Assembly (NCBI GenBank): GCA_900551415.1
Contig: URWB01000022.1
Span: 1-24,158, forward strand
DNA: 24,158 bases
Reading direction: 5' to 3'
From: an uncultured Eubacteriales bacterium
GTDB taxonomy: Bacteria > Bacillota > Clostridia > Peptostreptococcales > Anaerovoracaceae
The notes under the pieces were generated by a model. It did no database searches and was not told the DNA's origin. It saw only the letters and a list, made by a program, of their open reading frames with translations. Every line of letters begins with the position of its first letter. The first letter of the stretch is position 1. Made by a program: the position numbers and the translations under genes. Positions 6,114-12,805 of this stretch are shown piece after piece.

Positions 6114-7334
6114 CTATTTTTCTAACAGCCAATCCGGCAGGTATTTGACCTGAATGCCGTCGTAGTTTCCGAGCGTAAGCCTATCGCCGGTCAGGACGAT
6201 CTTCTCATAGTTATCTCGGATGCGCCGAAGCGGCTTCATCTCTCGTTCAAAGGTCTCTTGTGCTGTCATATCTGCCGTAACCTGAAAATAGGTGTAGGTT
6301 CCCTGCTTTTCAGCGACGAAATCCACTTCAGTGCTGCCGATCTTGCCGATCATGACGCGGTATCCGCGCCGCAGAAGTTCAAAGTATGCGATATTTTCCA
6401 AAGAAAATCCGAGGTCGTACTGTCTGCGCGGCAAAATATGATTTCGCAGGCCAAGGTCTACGATATACATCTTCCGATTTGCTTTCAACAACTGCTTGCC
6501 GACAATATCGAATCGTTCTGCAGGATAGAAGATGAATGATTCCGTTAGCGCCTCTACATAGTCACTGACGGTATTCGGAGAAATCTTTCTTCCGTTTGAA
6601 ATGAAATAATCCGTGATACTCCGAATCGAAACCGGATTTCCGACAATGCTTGCCAGATACCTTGCGATCGTCTTAAGCAGCAGAATGTCGTTGATTTTTC
6701 GTTTATCCGAATCACTTTCTTTTCGAACCTGCCGATCTTCAATGTCCTTGACGATTACTGTATTGTAAATTCCCTCTAAATAGGTTTCCACCTTTTCCGG
6801 CGTGCGGTCCATGACAGCGACATACGGCAGTCCGCCATCCCGCATATATTCTGATAATCCCTGCTCTTGCCCGCTTCCGGTAATTTCTAAAAATTCATAA
6901 AAAGAAAGCGGCAGCATTTTGATCTCTACATATCGCCCTGTCAGCAGCGTTGCAAGGTCGCCGGAAAGCATGTAGGCATTGGAACCGGTCACGTAAAGGT
7001 CCACCTGTGGCTTTACATACAAACTATCTACCACCTTCTCGAAAGCGGAAACCTTCTGAATCTCGTCCAGAAAAATGTAAGTCATCTTCCCTTTGCACAA
7101 ACGATCTTTAAGATAAGCATACAGCTTTTTGTAGTCCTGCAGTTCTTCATATTCAAGCTCTTCAAAATTGATCGTGACGATTTGTTCGTCAGAAACCCCA
7201 CTTGCTTTCAGCCATTCCTGATATTGCAAAAGCAGGGTGGACTTCCCGCATCTGCGGATGCCGGTAACAACCTTGATGACCTGCTCATCCTTCCATTGTA
7301 TCAAGCGTTCTAAATATTCCTTCCGTTCAACCAC
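6114..7334 (-). CDS. AAA ATPase with C-terminal DUF4143
   Basis: A 406-residue COG1373-type protein: an N-terminal AAA domain with Walker A GIRRCGKST (about 25-33) and Walker B TYIFLDE (about 85-91), then TGSNAYMLSGDLATLLTGRY, typical of the family. The DUF4143 half ends with a restriction-nuclease-like segment (STEVDFVAE...YFQVTAD). Members are widespread, often in variable regions; the molecular role is not established. I set the start at the GTG at 7334, because AGGAGG is 8 nt upstream of it. The GTG at 7343 overlaps the ribosome binding site itself. The chosen start gives VERKEYLERL, the usual beginning of the family. A consensus sigma-A promoter lies just upstream. Confidence 0.88.
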   Translation of the reverse strand: MVERKEYLERLIQWKDEQVIKVVTGIRRCGKSTLLLQYQEWLKASGVSDEQIVTINFEELEYEELQDYKKLYAYLKDRLCKGKMTYIFLDEIQKVSAFEKVVDSLYVKPQVDLYVTGSNAYMLSGDLATLLTGRYVEIKMLPLSFYEFLEITGSGQEQGLSEYMRDGGLPYVAVMDRTPEKVETYLEGIYNTVIVKDIEDRQVRKESDSDKRKINDILLLKTIARYLASIVGNPVSIRSITDYFISNGRKISPNTVSDYVEALTESFIFYPAERFDIVGKQLLKANRKMYIVDLGLRNHILPRRQYDLGFSLENIAYFELLRRGYRVMIGKIGSTEVDFVAEKQGTYTYFQVTADMTAQETFEREMKPLRRIRDNYEKIVLTGDRLTLGNYDGIQVKYLPDWLLEK

Positions 7335-7364
7335 GCGAATCACCTCCTGTTCCTAATTGTTCCC

Positions 7365-7393
7365 ATTATAGAGTATTCTATGCAAAAAGTCAA
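7365..7393 (-). promoter_or_regulatory. Consensus sigma-A promoter of the DUF4143 gene
   Basis: The minus strand shows TTGACT, a 17-bp spacer and TATAAT, about 30 bp before the start codon. The -35 hexamer lies inside one arm of a long inverted repeat (7385-7428). Confidence 0.75.
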
Positions 7394-7428
7394 TTTATGT
7401 TCCTATTTCGGAATATAAATTGACTTTT
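7385..7428 (-). terminator. 19-bp AT-rich inverted repeat: likely terminator of the glycosyltransferase operon, overlapping a -35 box
   Basis: The arms at 7385-7403 and 7410-7428 pair over 19 bp with one G.T wobble around a 6-nt loop. On the minus strand the stem ends in a T run, which fits termination downstream of the glycosyltransferase. The low GC content is unusual for a terminator, and the distal arm contains the TTGACT of the next promoter, so an operator role is also possible. Confidence 0.55.
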
Positions 7429-7447
7429 GTTATCAATTGTTCTGTTT

Positions 7448-8623
7448 TCAGATCGTATGCGGCACATTTTCGATAAAGTCCGCCGCTTCCGCCGCGCCGC
7501 CGCAGCTTCGAAAATCTTCGGCGCAGTCCTGCGCGGCTTTTGCGTAAGCCGGCGCGCTGAGAATCTCCCTGACTGCCGCCCGGATGCCGACTGCTGAGTC
7601 CTCCTGCAGCTCCAGCCCGGCGCCAATCTCCCGGACACGCCTTGCGACCGCCCGCTGCTCGTTGGTTTGCGGGTACAGGACCATCGGCGTTGCCATATAC
7701 AGACTCTCCGAAACGCTGTTCATCCCGCAGTGAGTGAGGAAAACATTCGCTTTTGCAAGGACCTCCGGCTGATCAACAAACGCGTAGACGCGCACATGCT
7801 CCGGCAGCGTGCCAAAAGCCTCGACCTCAACCGATTTCCCGCAGGAGATCACAACATCCACTGGTTCCTCCCGCAGCGCGTCGATACATTTTTGATAAAA
7901 ATCCGGTCGCTCATTGATGACCGTACCCAGCGCGATGTACACCAGCGGCCGGTCGTGTTTCTTATCCGGCGCCGTCTTGCAGAAGATTGACGGTCCGACG
8001 AACGCATAATGCGCGGAAAAGCTCTCCGCACAAGGTTGAAACTTCCGCGAGGTATAAACAATCGAATCCGTGTCATTATCGCTCTGCACCAGCGCGAGCA
8101 CGCTTTTATCCGGGTAGCCGTAAGGTTTCAGTTTGTTCAGCTCCCGGTTGATCTTTGGCAGTCCAAACATGAGACCGACAAGCTCCCGCGGGCTGTTTTT
8201 CATATACCGCGAGGAGTGCTGGTTAAAGGCAAAGGTGCTCGTTGAGACGACCAGCGGGATCTTGTGCTTCCATGCGTTCAGCTTGCCCCAGAAGCAGACG
8301 GAATCCGCATAGACCACATCCGGCCGGAAGCTTTCAAACTCCGCATGCAGGAAATCGTTCATCGCAAGCGTGATGCGGATGTCCTGAATTGACATCTCGG
8401 TCGTCGATACGTTTTTGAGCTTCCGTTCTTCTGCGGCCTGCAGCTTCGGCAGATACGAATCACAGGAAACATAGACTGCGCCGGTCTGCTCGATTTTTTT
8501 TCGAAAATCCTCGAAAGAATAGAACCGGACTTCATCACCCCGGCGAACAAGCTCCTCTGCGACCGGGAGCATCGGATTGGTATGCCCGTGCGCGGGAATG
8601 CAAAATACGGCGATCTTTTTCAT
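7448..8623 (-). CDS. GT1 (MGT/YjiC-type) glycosyltransferase
   Basis: A 391-residue glycosyltransferase with the two-Rossmann GT-B fold of the UGT/macrolide glycosyltransferase family. The N-terminal acceptor motif PAHGHTNPMLPVAEEL contains the catalytic His. The C-terminal donor-binding motif THCGMNSVSESL...P...YPQTNEQ is the bacterial counterpart of the plant PSPG box. These enzymes transfer a sugar from a UDP- or dTDP-sugar to small lipophilic acceptors such as macrolides or lipids; the acceptor here is unknown. A GGAGG lies 8 nt from the ATG. Only 3 nt separate it from the stop of the AbrB-like gene upstream, so both are one operon. It is richer in GC than the DNA to its left. Confidence 0.9.
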   Translation of the reverse strand: MKKIAVFCIPAHGHTNPMLPVAEELVRRGDEVRFYSFEDFRKKIEQTGAVYVSCDSYLPKLQAAEERKLKNVSTTEMSIQDIRITLAMNDFLHAEFESFRPDVVYADSVCFWGKLNAWKHKIPLVVSTSTFAFNQHSSRYMKNSPRELVGLMFGLPKINRELNKLKPYGYPDKSVLALVQSDNDTDSIVYTSRKFQPCAESFSAHYAFVGPSIFCKTAPDKKHDRPLVYIALGTVINERPDFYQKCIDALREEPVDVVISCGKSVEVEAFGTLPEHVRVYAFVDQPEVLAKANVFLTHCGMNSVSESLYMATPMVLYPQTNEQRAVARRVREIGAGLELQEDSAVGIRAAVREILSAPAYAKAAQDCAEDFRSCGGAAEAADFIENVPHTI

Positions 8624-8626
8624 CCC

Positions 8627-8959
8627 TCAGCCCTCCGTTTTCTCAGGTTCATATTTTAGGCCTTGTGCAAGCGCATGTGATGTATCTTTCCCAGGGGTTT
8701 GCTCCCGGTTTTGTGCAGGCTCCTGCACTGTACCTTTCCCGGGTGCCTGCCCTGCGCCCTGCTCCGCGAAAGCCGCCTGAAACAGTTCTGCAAAAGCCCC
8801 TTTAGGCGGGATTGCAATGCCCCGCGCCTCATCACCCAGCAAAAGCAGCGTATCGCCCGGTTTAATACCGAATATGTCTCTCGCCTGCTTGGGGATCACA
8901 ATCTGACCCTTTTCGCCGACCGTTGCCGTCCATGCGTATTTTCCTTTTGGTCCGTCCAT
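8627..8959 (-). CDS. AbrB/SpoVT-type transcriptional regulator with repeated tail
   Basis: Residues about 8-50 form a SpoVT-AbrB swapped-hairpin DNA-binding domain (GEKGQIVIPKQARDIFGIKPGDTLLLL). The remaining ~55 residues are low-complexity and include two imperfect copies of a 16-residue unit (QAPGKGTVQEPAQNRE / QTPGKDTSHALAQGLK). Relatives usually end shortly after the DNA-binding domain or have an ordered C-terminal part. GAAGG sits 7 nt before the ATG. It is the first gene of an operon with the glycosyltransferase, and its promoter overlaps a palindrome, which suggests autoregulation of the pair. Confidence 0.85.
   Translation of the reverse strand: MDGPKGKYAWTATVGEKGQIVIPKQARDIFGIKPGDTLLLLGDEARGIAIPPKGAFAELFQAAFAEQGAGQAPGKGTVQEPAQNREQTPGKDTSHALAQGLKYEPEKTEG
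8654..8749 (-). repeat. Imperfect 48-bp tandem duplication in the AbrB-like gene
   Basis: Two in-frame 48-bp units (8702-8749 and 8654-8701) encode the 16-residue repeats Q(A/T)PGK(G/D)T...AQ in the C-terminal tail. Confidence 0.7.
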
Positions 8960-9019
8960 GCAATTACCTTCTTTCCGATTTGTGAAATTGCTGCATCCTT
9001 AGCAGTGTTGGTATGATTT

Positions 9020-9057
9020 GTATAACTAATTATACTTTTTATTATCTAAACTGTCAA
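9020..9057 (-). promoter_or_regulatory. Perfect sigma-A promoter with palindromic operator (AbrB/glycosyltransferase operon)
   Basis: On the minus strand, TTGACA (9052-9057), a 17-bp spacer and TATAAT (9029-9034) match the consensus exactly. The inverted repeat GTATAA-N4-TTATAC (9020-9035) covers the -10 box and the start region. A protein bound there would block RNA polymerase, fitting autorepression by the AbrB-like product. Confidence 0.8.
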
Positions 9058-9090
9058 GACGGACGCAAAACCATGACTTTCCATTTCTCA

Positions 9091-9151
9091 AATAAAAGGG
9101 TCTGTCGCACAGCTGATGAAATTCATCGACCAGAGCGACAGCCCCTTTATT
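9091..9151 (-). terminator. Long stem-loop, second terminator of the D,D-dipeptidase operon
   Basis: The arms at 9091-9108 and 9135-9151 (…CTGTCGC / GCGACAG…) pair almost completely, with an inner GATGAA/TTCATC palindrome. On the minus strand the stem ends in TTTTATTT. It lies downstream of another terminator and close to the next promoter, insulating the two units. Confidence 0.6.
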
Positions 9152-9165
9152 GCCGCTAAAGCACC

Positions 9166-9216
9166 AAAAAAGCAGGGCTGCTTTTTTTCTGTTAATCACA
9201 GACAAGGCAGCCCTGC
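9166..9216 (-). terminator. Terminator of the D,D-dipeptidase operon, with alternative pairing
   Basis: AAAAAAGCA-GGGC-TGCTTTTTT (9166-9187) is a bidirectional terminator-like hairpin. Its core GCAGGGCTGC (9172-9181) can instead pair perfectly with GCAGCCCTGC (9207-9216). It starts about 10 bp beyond the dipeptidase stop. Confidence 0.65.
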
Positions 9217-9225
9217 GTGTTTTGC

Positions 9226-9798
9226 TTAAATCTCATAGTCAGTGTACGGCACCGGCTGGGTGGATACATCATAAAAATGCCACCACTCGCCATCGTACGC
9301 CTCAAAACCTACGGATTCCATAACTCGTTTCAGGTATTCTCCGTTTTTTGTACCTGCCGGCGGATTATCCGGGCACGCGAGGGAGGCTCTTCCATCCATC
9401 GTGTCGAACGGACAAGGCATCTCGATATCGTTTCCGTCAAGATCCGTCAGCGTCAGATCAACGCACTGACCGTTCATATGCGTATGCCGAAAACTCGTCA
9501 TCTTCGATACTTCCGGCGGCCGCGCGACGAAATCATCGTTTGGCATGATTTCCCAGAATTTTTTTTGGGCGCGAATCGGTCTGTAGGCGTCCCAAACTTT
9601 CACGCGATAGCCATCCGCGCGAAAGATGTTTTTGGCTTGAATCAAAATCGCGGCGGTATGCTCGTCAATCCAGCATTCGCCGGACTGATAGACCTTTTGT
9701 CCGGTAAAATTGTCCGCGGTGGCGTATCGAAGATCTATGATAAAATCCGAGTCGATGTCCAACAGCCGAACCAAGTTGCCTTTTCTTTCTATGTCCAT
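9226..9798 (-). CDS. VanX-type D-Ala-D-Ala dipeptidase (M15D zinc peptidase)
   Basis: A 190-residue zinc peptidase that should hydrolyse D-Ala-D-Ala or related muropeptide fragments. The family signature is complete: YRP in DAYRPIRAQKKF, the zinc ligands in THMNGQCVD (His 107, Asp 114), and EWWHF (Glu 171 as base, His 174 as third ligand). The ORF could start at 9846 or 9813, but AGGAG lies 7 nt before the ATG at 9798. The earlier ATGs overlap the stop of the DUF805 gene upstream. There is no signal peptide, so it is cytoplasmic. No vanH, vanA or vanRS genes are nearby, so D-Ala-D-Ala turnover or nutrient use is likelier than vancomycin resistance. It is co-transcribed with the DUF805 gene. 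Confidence 0.9.
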   Translation of the reverse strand: MDIERKGNLVRLLDIDSDFIIDLRYATADNFTGQKVYQSGECWIDEHTAAILIQAKNIFRADGYRVKVWDAYRPIRAQKKFWEIMPNDDFVARPPEVSKMTSFRHTHMNGQCVDLTLTDLDGNDIEMPCPFDTMDGRASLACPDNPPAGTKNGEYLKRVMESVGFEAYDGEWWHFYDVSTQPVPYTDYEI

Positions 9799-9809
9799 GT
9801 TTTCTCTCC

Positions 9810-10193
9810 TCATAATTCCTCTGTTACATTTTTTTCGACGGCCCAATCCTGCGGATATCCATATCGATTCGTGCTATCCTCACCGTTTTCTATGGTGAGC
9901 ACGAACAGATAAATCCAGCCAAAGACAGGAACCAGGATACTCAAAAACCAAAAGCCGCTTTTATCGATATCGTGAAGCCGCTTTGCGGTTACGCTCACAT
10001 AGGGGAGCAGCATGAGAATCGCAAAAATCTGCCACAGCGGAAGGCTCGGAATTTTATTCGTAAACCACGCGCAAACAGCCATGATGACAAGCATCAACAG
10101 TATGAACAGCCAATATTGTCTCCTGTCAATTCGTCCCGAAAAAGAGAAGCTCTTTTTTAAAACATTTCTAAAAATATTGATTCCCGCATCCAT
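9810..10193 (-). CDS. DUF805 membrane protein
   Basis: A 127-residue integral membrane protein with the DUF805 signatures: FSFSGRIDRRQYW near the N terminus (about 16-28) before the first membrane segment, then KRLHDIDKSGFW (about 71-82), and a closing ENGEDSTNRYG. Three or four hydrophobic helices are visible. The function of the family is unknown. GGAGG lies 7 nt from the ATG. Its TGA stop overlaps a possible ATG of the dipeptidase gene, and the two form an operon. Confidence 0.9.
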   Translation of the reverse strand: MDAGINIFRNVLKKSFSFSGRIDRRQYWLFILLMLVIMAVCAWFTNKIPSLPLWQIFAILMLLPYVSVTAKRLHDIDKSGFWFLSILVPVFGWIYLFVLTIENGEDSTNRYGYPQDWAVEKNVTEEL

Positions 10194-10229
10194 TTGCTAT
10201 CCTCCAAGCCGATTTTTTGTTTTTAAAAC

Positions 10230-10261
10230 CAAGGCAGACAATGCGAAGAAAGCCTGCCTTG
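10230..10261 (-). terminator. Terminator of the YfcC-type carrier gene
   Basis: On the minus strand an 8-bp stem CAAGGCAG / CTGCCTTG with a 16-nt loop is followed by GGTTTTAAAAA. It lies about 30 bp past the carrier's stop codon. Confidence 0.6.
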
Positions 10262-10290
10262 ATCTATAAAAATTTGTCGGATTATGCGTT

Positions 10291-11697
10291 TTAATATCCG
10301 ATTCCCGCGGCGATGCCCACCAGTACTGCCTGTGCCAGGAACAGGATCAGGAAAAGCGGCGTAAACCATTTGTACCATTTCTGAAGCGAGATTCCACCCA
10401 GGCCACAGATAATAACGATATCTGCCGTCGGCCAGAAAATGTTGGACAGACCGTCACCGAAGTGGAAGGCAAGAACCGCTGTCTGTCTGGAAAGTCCGAT
10501 GATGTCAGCGAGCTGTGCCATGATCGGCATGGTAGCCGCCGCCTGACCGGTCGCGGACGGAATAAAGAAGTTAATCAAGGTCTGTACAACCAGCATGAAC
10601 TGCGCGGATAAGGCCTGCGGCGCGCTCTTAAGCAGGTTGGAAAGGCTGTAGATAACGGTATCCATGATCATGGCGTCCTGCATAACAACCGTAATCGCTT
10701 TCGCGACGCCGGTTAATACACAGCCCCAAAGCGCTGTTTTGGCACTGTCGATGAATTCCGCGCACCACTTGTTCGGAGACCATTTGTGGATGCCTGCTGC
10801 TACCATGGACATAATCAGGAACAGACCGCAAAGCTGCGGGAAATCCCATCCCCAGTTAATCAGTCCGCACATCAGGATAACCAATGTTACCACAACGTCC
10901 AGCAGTACCAGACCGTCCTTTGCTGTAAAGCTATAGTCATTCAGCTCATCTCTGTTAAAAGCGTGAATATTTGTTTCTCCGTAGACAACAGAGAGCTCCG
11001 GATTCTTCTTGATTTTTCTTCCGTAAAGAAGCACATAGGTGATCGCGATCGTCATAAAGACCGCAAAGCAGACAACTCTGAAGCCTGTTCCGGAGTAGAG
11101 CTCCACACCGGCAATCGTCTGCGCGATACCGACGGAATAAGGGTTTAAGGTCGCGCCCATAAATCCGATGAATTCTCCGCAGGCGATAATTGCAAAGCCG
11201 AACATCGCGTCATAACCGAGCGCGACGCCAAGTCCGACGATCAAAGGATAAAATCCATAGAATTCACTCGCCATACCGAAGATGGAGCCGCCAAGTCCGA
11301 ACACCAGCATCAGAACAGGAACCAAAAGGATTTCCTTGCCGTGGAGCTTTTTGAGAATGGTGCCGATGCCGGCGTGAAAAGCGCCTGTCTTTACGAGTAC
11401 GCCGAAGGTTCCGCAGCAGCAGAGAATCATGAAGATGACATCCGCGGCCTCCACACAGCCTCTGTAAAGGGAGCTGAAGAATCCAAGGAAGCCTGTGGTT
11501 GTTACCTCAGACTTATCAATCACGTGATAGGTTCCGTCAATTGCTACATCTCTCATTCTTCCCGCGGCTTCCATCTGTTCATAGTCGTATGTACCGGATG
11601 GAATGATCCATGAAAGGATCGCTACAAGAAGAACAACGGCTGCCACGATAATGAGTGTATCTGGCATGACAAATTTTTTCTTTTTTGCGGTTTCCAT
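10291..11697 (-). CDS. YfcC/DcuC-type membrane carrier (anaerobic C4-dicarboxylate carrier superfamily)
   Basis: A 468-residue polytopic protein with about a dozen hydrophobic segments, matching the YfcC group of the DcuC/AbgT-like carriers (PF03606). Typical segments are SWIIPSGTYDY after the first helix, the long GGSIFGMASEFYGFYPLIVGL stretch split around its small residues, and the conserved FFIPSATGQAAATMPIMAQLAD near the C-terminal third. The substrate is probably a carboxylate, amino acid or small peptide but cannot be read. The start at 11697 has AGGAGG 7 nt upstream; the open frame's extension to 11811 would run through the promoter. A perfect sigma-54 promoter precedes it, and a sigma-54 activator gene lies just upstream, so expression is probably induced by the substrate. 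Confidence 0.88.
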   Translation of the reverse strand: METAKKKKFVMPDTLIIVAAVVLLVAILSWIIPSGTYDYEQMEAAGRMRDVAIDGTYHVIDKSEVTTTGFLGFFSSLYRGCVEAADVIFMILCCCGTFGVLVKTGAFHAGIGTILKKLHGKEILLVPVLMLVFGLGGSIFGMASEFYGFYPLIVGLGVALGYDAMFGFAIIACGEFIGFMGATLNPYSVGIAQTIAGVELYSGTGFRVVCFAVFMTIAITYVLLYGRKIKKNPELSVVYGETNIHAFNRDELNDYSFTAKDGLVLLDVVVTLVILMCGLINWGWDFPQLCGLFLIMSMVAAGIHKWSPNKWCAEFIDSAKTALWGCVLTGVAKAITVVMQDAMIMDTVIYSLSNLLKSAPQALSAQFMLVVQTLINFFIPSATGQAAATMPIMAQLADIIGLSRQTAVLAFHFGDGLSNIFWPTADIVIICGLGGISLQKWYKWFTPLFLILFLAQAVLVGIAAGIGY

Positions 11698-11795
11698 TTC
11701 TAATCCTCCTACAATAGCATGTTCGCAATAAATCATAAAGTTAAGGAATAAGTTCTTGCTCTCAAATCCTGTTTTCGTCCCGTCACCAATAAAAA

Positions 11796-11810
11796 GCAAA
11801 ATGCGTGCCA
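11796..11810 (-). promoter_or_regulatory. Perfect sigma-54 promoter of the YfcC-type carrier
   Basis: The minus strand reads TGGCAC-GCATT-TTGC, an exact match to the sigma-54 consensus TGGCAC-N5-TTGC. The predicted start is near 11785, leaving an ~88-nt leader. No sigma-A-like hexamers overlap it. Confidence 0.85.
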
Positions 11811-11836
11811 TTTTGGATTCTTCCGTGCGGCGGCTT

Positions 11837-11851
11837 CCACGCGCGCCGTGG
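11837..11851 (-). promoter_or_regulatory. Candidate activator-binding palindrome upstream of the sigma-54 promoter
   Basis: CCACG-CGCGC-CGTGG is a perfect inverted repeat centred about 60 bp upstream of the predicted start. That is nearly the same offset as the 18-bp palindrome at the other sigma-54 promoter. Binding by the adjacent activator is inference. Confidence 0.4.
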
Positions 11852-11882
11852 CCATCTCTTGTTCAGAAGCTGTTAAAAATTA

Positions 11883-11908
11883 AAAACCCGCGAAATTCAG
11901 CGGGTTTT
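11883..11908 (-). terminator. Terminator of the activator/beta-lactamase-fold operon
   Basis: On the minus strand AAAACCCGC / GCGGGTTTT pairs over 9 bp with an 8-nt loop and is followed by a T-rich run. It isolates the carrier gene from the activator operon. Confidence 0.85.
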
Positions 11909-11968
11909 GGGTAGAGTATCTGTTTTTGTTTCTTCTTCCAAATCGTGCGCGCGAACGCAAGCGGCAGG

Positions 11969-12805
11969 TCAAAAGCTATGTCTCATCGAGTCCGCGAATT
12001 CGGATTCAGTCCGCAAATGCGGATTCTCTTTGTTCGAGTTTTGATAACACATCATGGTGATATCCCGCATCACGCTCTCCGCGTTTTTGGTATTCGGAAC
12101 ACTGGAGGCCATGCACAGAATAAATGGATTCTCTCCATAGACGATTCCCATGTCATGGATCTCATTATCGTCATACCCGCTCTGATGCGCGATTTTCATG
12201 CTTTCAAGGAAATTGTAGGTCAGCGGCGATGTCTTTTGGTGTTCACACAGAATCTCCAGCATTTCCTTTGAGGCCGCGTTGGAAATAATCTGTCCTTCAT
12301 ACATGCGCAGAAGCAGATTCGCCATCTCTTGTACGGACACGTAATTCTGTACGCCCTTCGTAATCTCCGCGTAGTCGTTGATCGCCCGATTGATTCTTGT
12401 TTTTTTAAACCCGAATTCCTGCAGCGTGTCATTGACCGCGTCCTTGCCGAACAGTTTCAGCAGGATATTGAACGCCATATTATCGCTGACAATCACGTTC
12501 AGTTTATACAAATCTTCTATGGTAAGCTCCGCGCCGATATGAATATGCTCCAGCGCGCTGAACGATTTTTCTCTGATCTTTGGATAATCGTCCGTTTTTA
12601 AGATATAGGTGTCATTTTTGTTGATTTCTCCCTCATTCAGCCGTTTGAAAGCTTCAATCAAAATTAGCAGCTTGATGATGCCGGAGGCAGGAAAAACGTC
12701 ACAGTTTCCCGCCGTAAATCCGGCTCGCGAATTGATGTCAATGTAGCAAATTCCGAGCTTGCCTTCAAAATCGCCGATTCTGTCCTTCATTTTGTCTAAA
12801 AACAT
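11969..12805 (-). CDS. Class A beta-lactamase-fold protein with lost nucleophile (probable pseudoenzyme)
   Basis: A 278-residue protein of the class A beta-lactamase/serine hydrolase fold (PF13354), without a signal peptide and therefore cytoplasmic. The SDN motif is present (107-109), as are the family segments INDYAEITKGVQNYVS and HDMGIVYGENP. The nucleophile motif reads FPASGIIK (38-45). Aligned on its Lys, the SxxK serine is Gly 42, with a Ser one residue early. The KTG triad reads QSG (208-210). Both changes argue against normal hydrolase chemistry; a ligand-binding or regulatory role is possible. Its ATG overlaps the end of the sigma-54 activator gene by 10 bp, so the two proteins are probably made together and may act together. 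Confidence 0.82.
   Translation of the reverse strand: MFLDKMKDRIGDFEGKLGICYIDINSRAGFTAGNCDVFPASGIIKLLILIEAFKRLNEGEINKNDTYILKTDDYPKIREKSFSALEHIHIGAELTIEDLYKLNVIVSDNMAFNILLKLFGKDAVNDTLQEFGFKKTRINRAINDYAEITKGVQNYVSVQEMANLLLRMYEGQIISNAASKEMLEILCEHQKTSPLTYNFLESMKIAHQSGYDDNEIHDMGIVYGENPFILCMASSVPNTKNAESVMRDITMMCYQNSNKENPHLRTESEFADSMRHSF

Noticed and set aside
9226..9798. Vancomycin-resistance operon
   Set aside because: Only the D,D-dipeptidase is present; no D-Ala-D-Lac ligase, dehydrogenase or two-component system is visible.
11698..11811. Extended start of the YfcC-type carrier
   Set aside because: The extension overlaps the sigma-54 promoter; AGGAGG sits 7 nt before the ATG at 11697.
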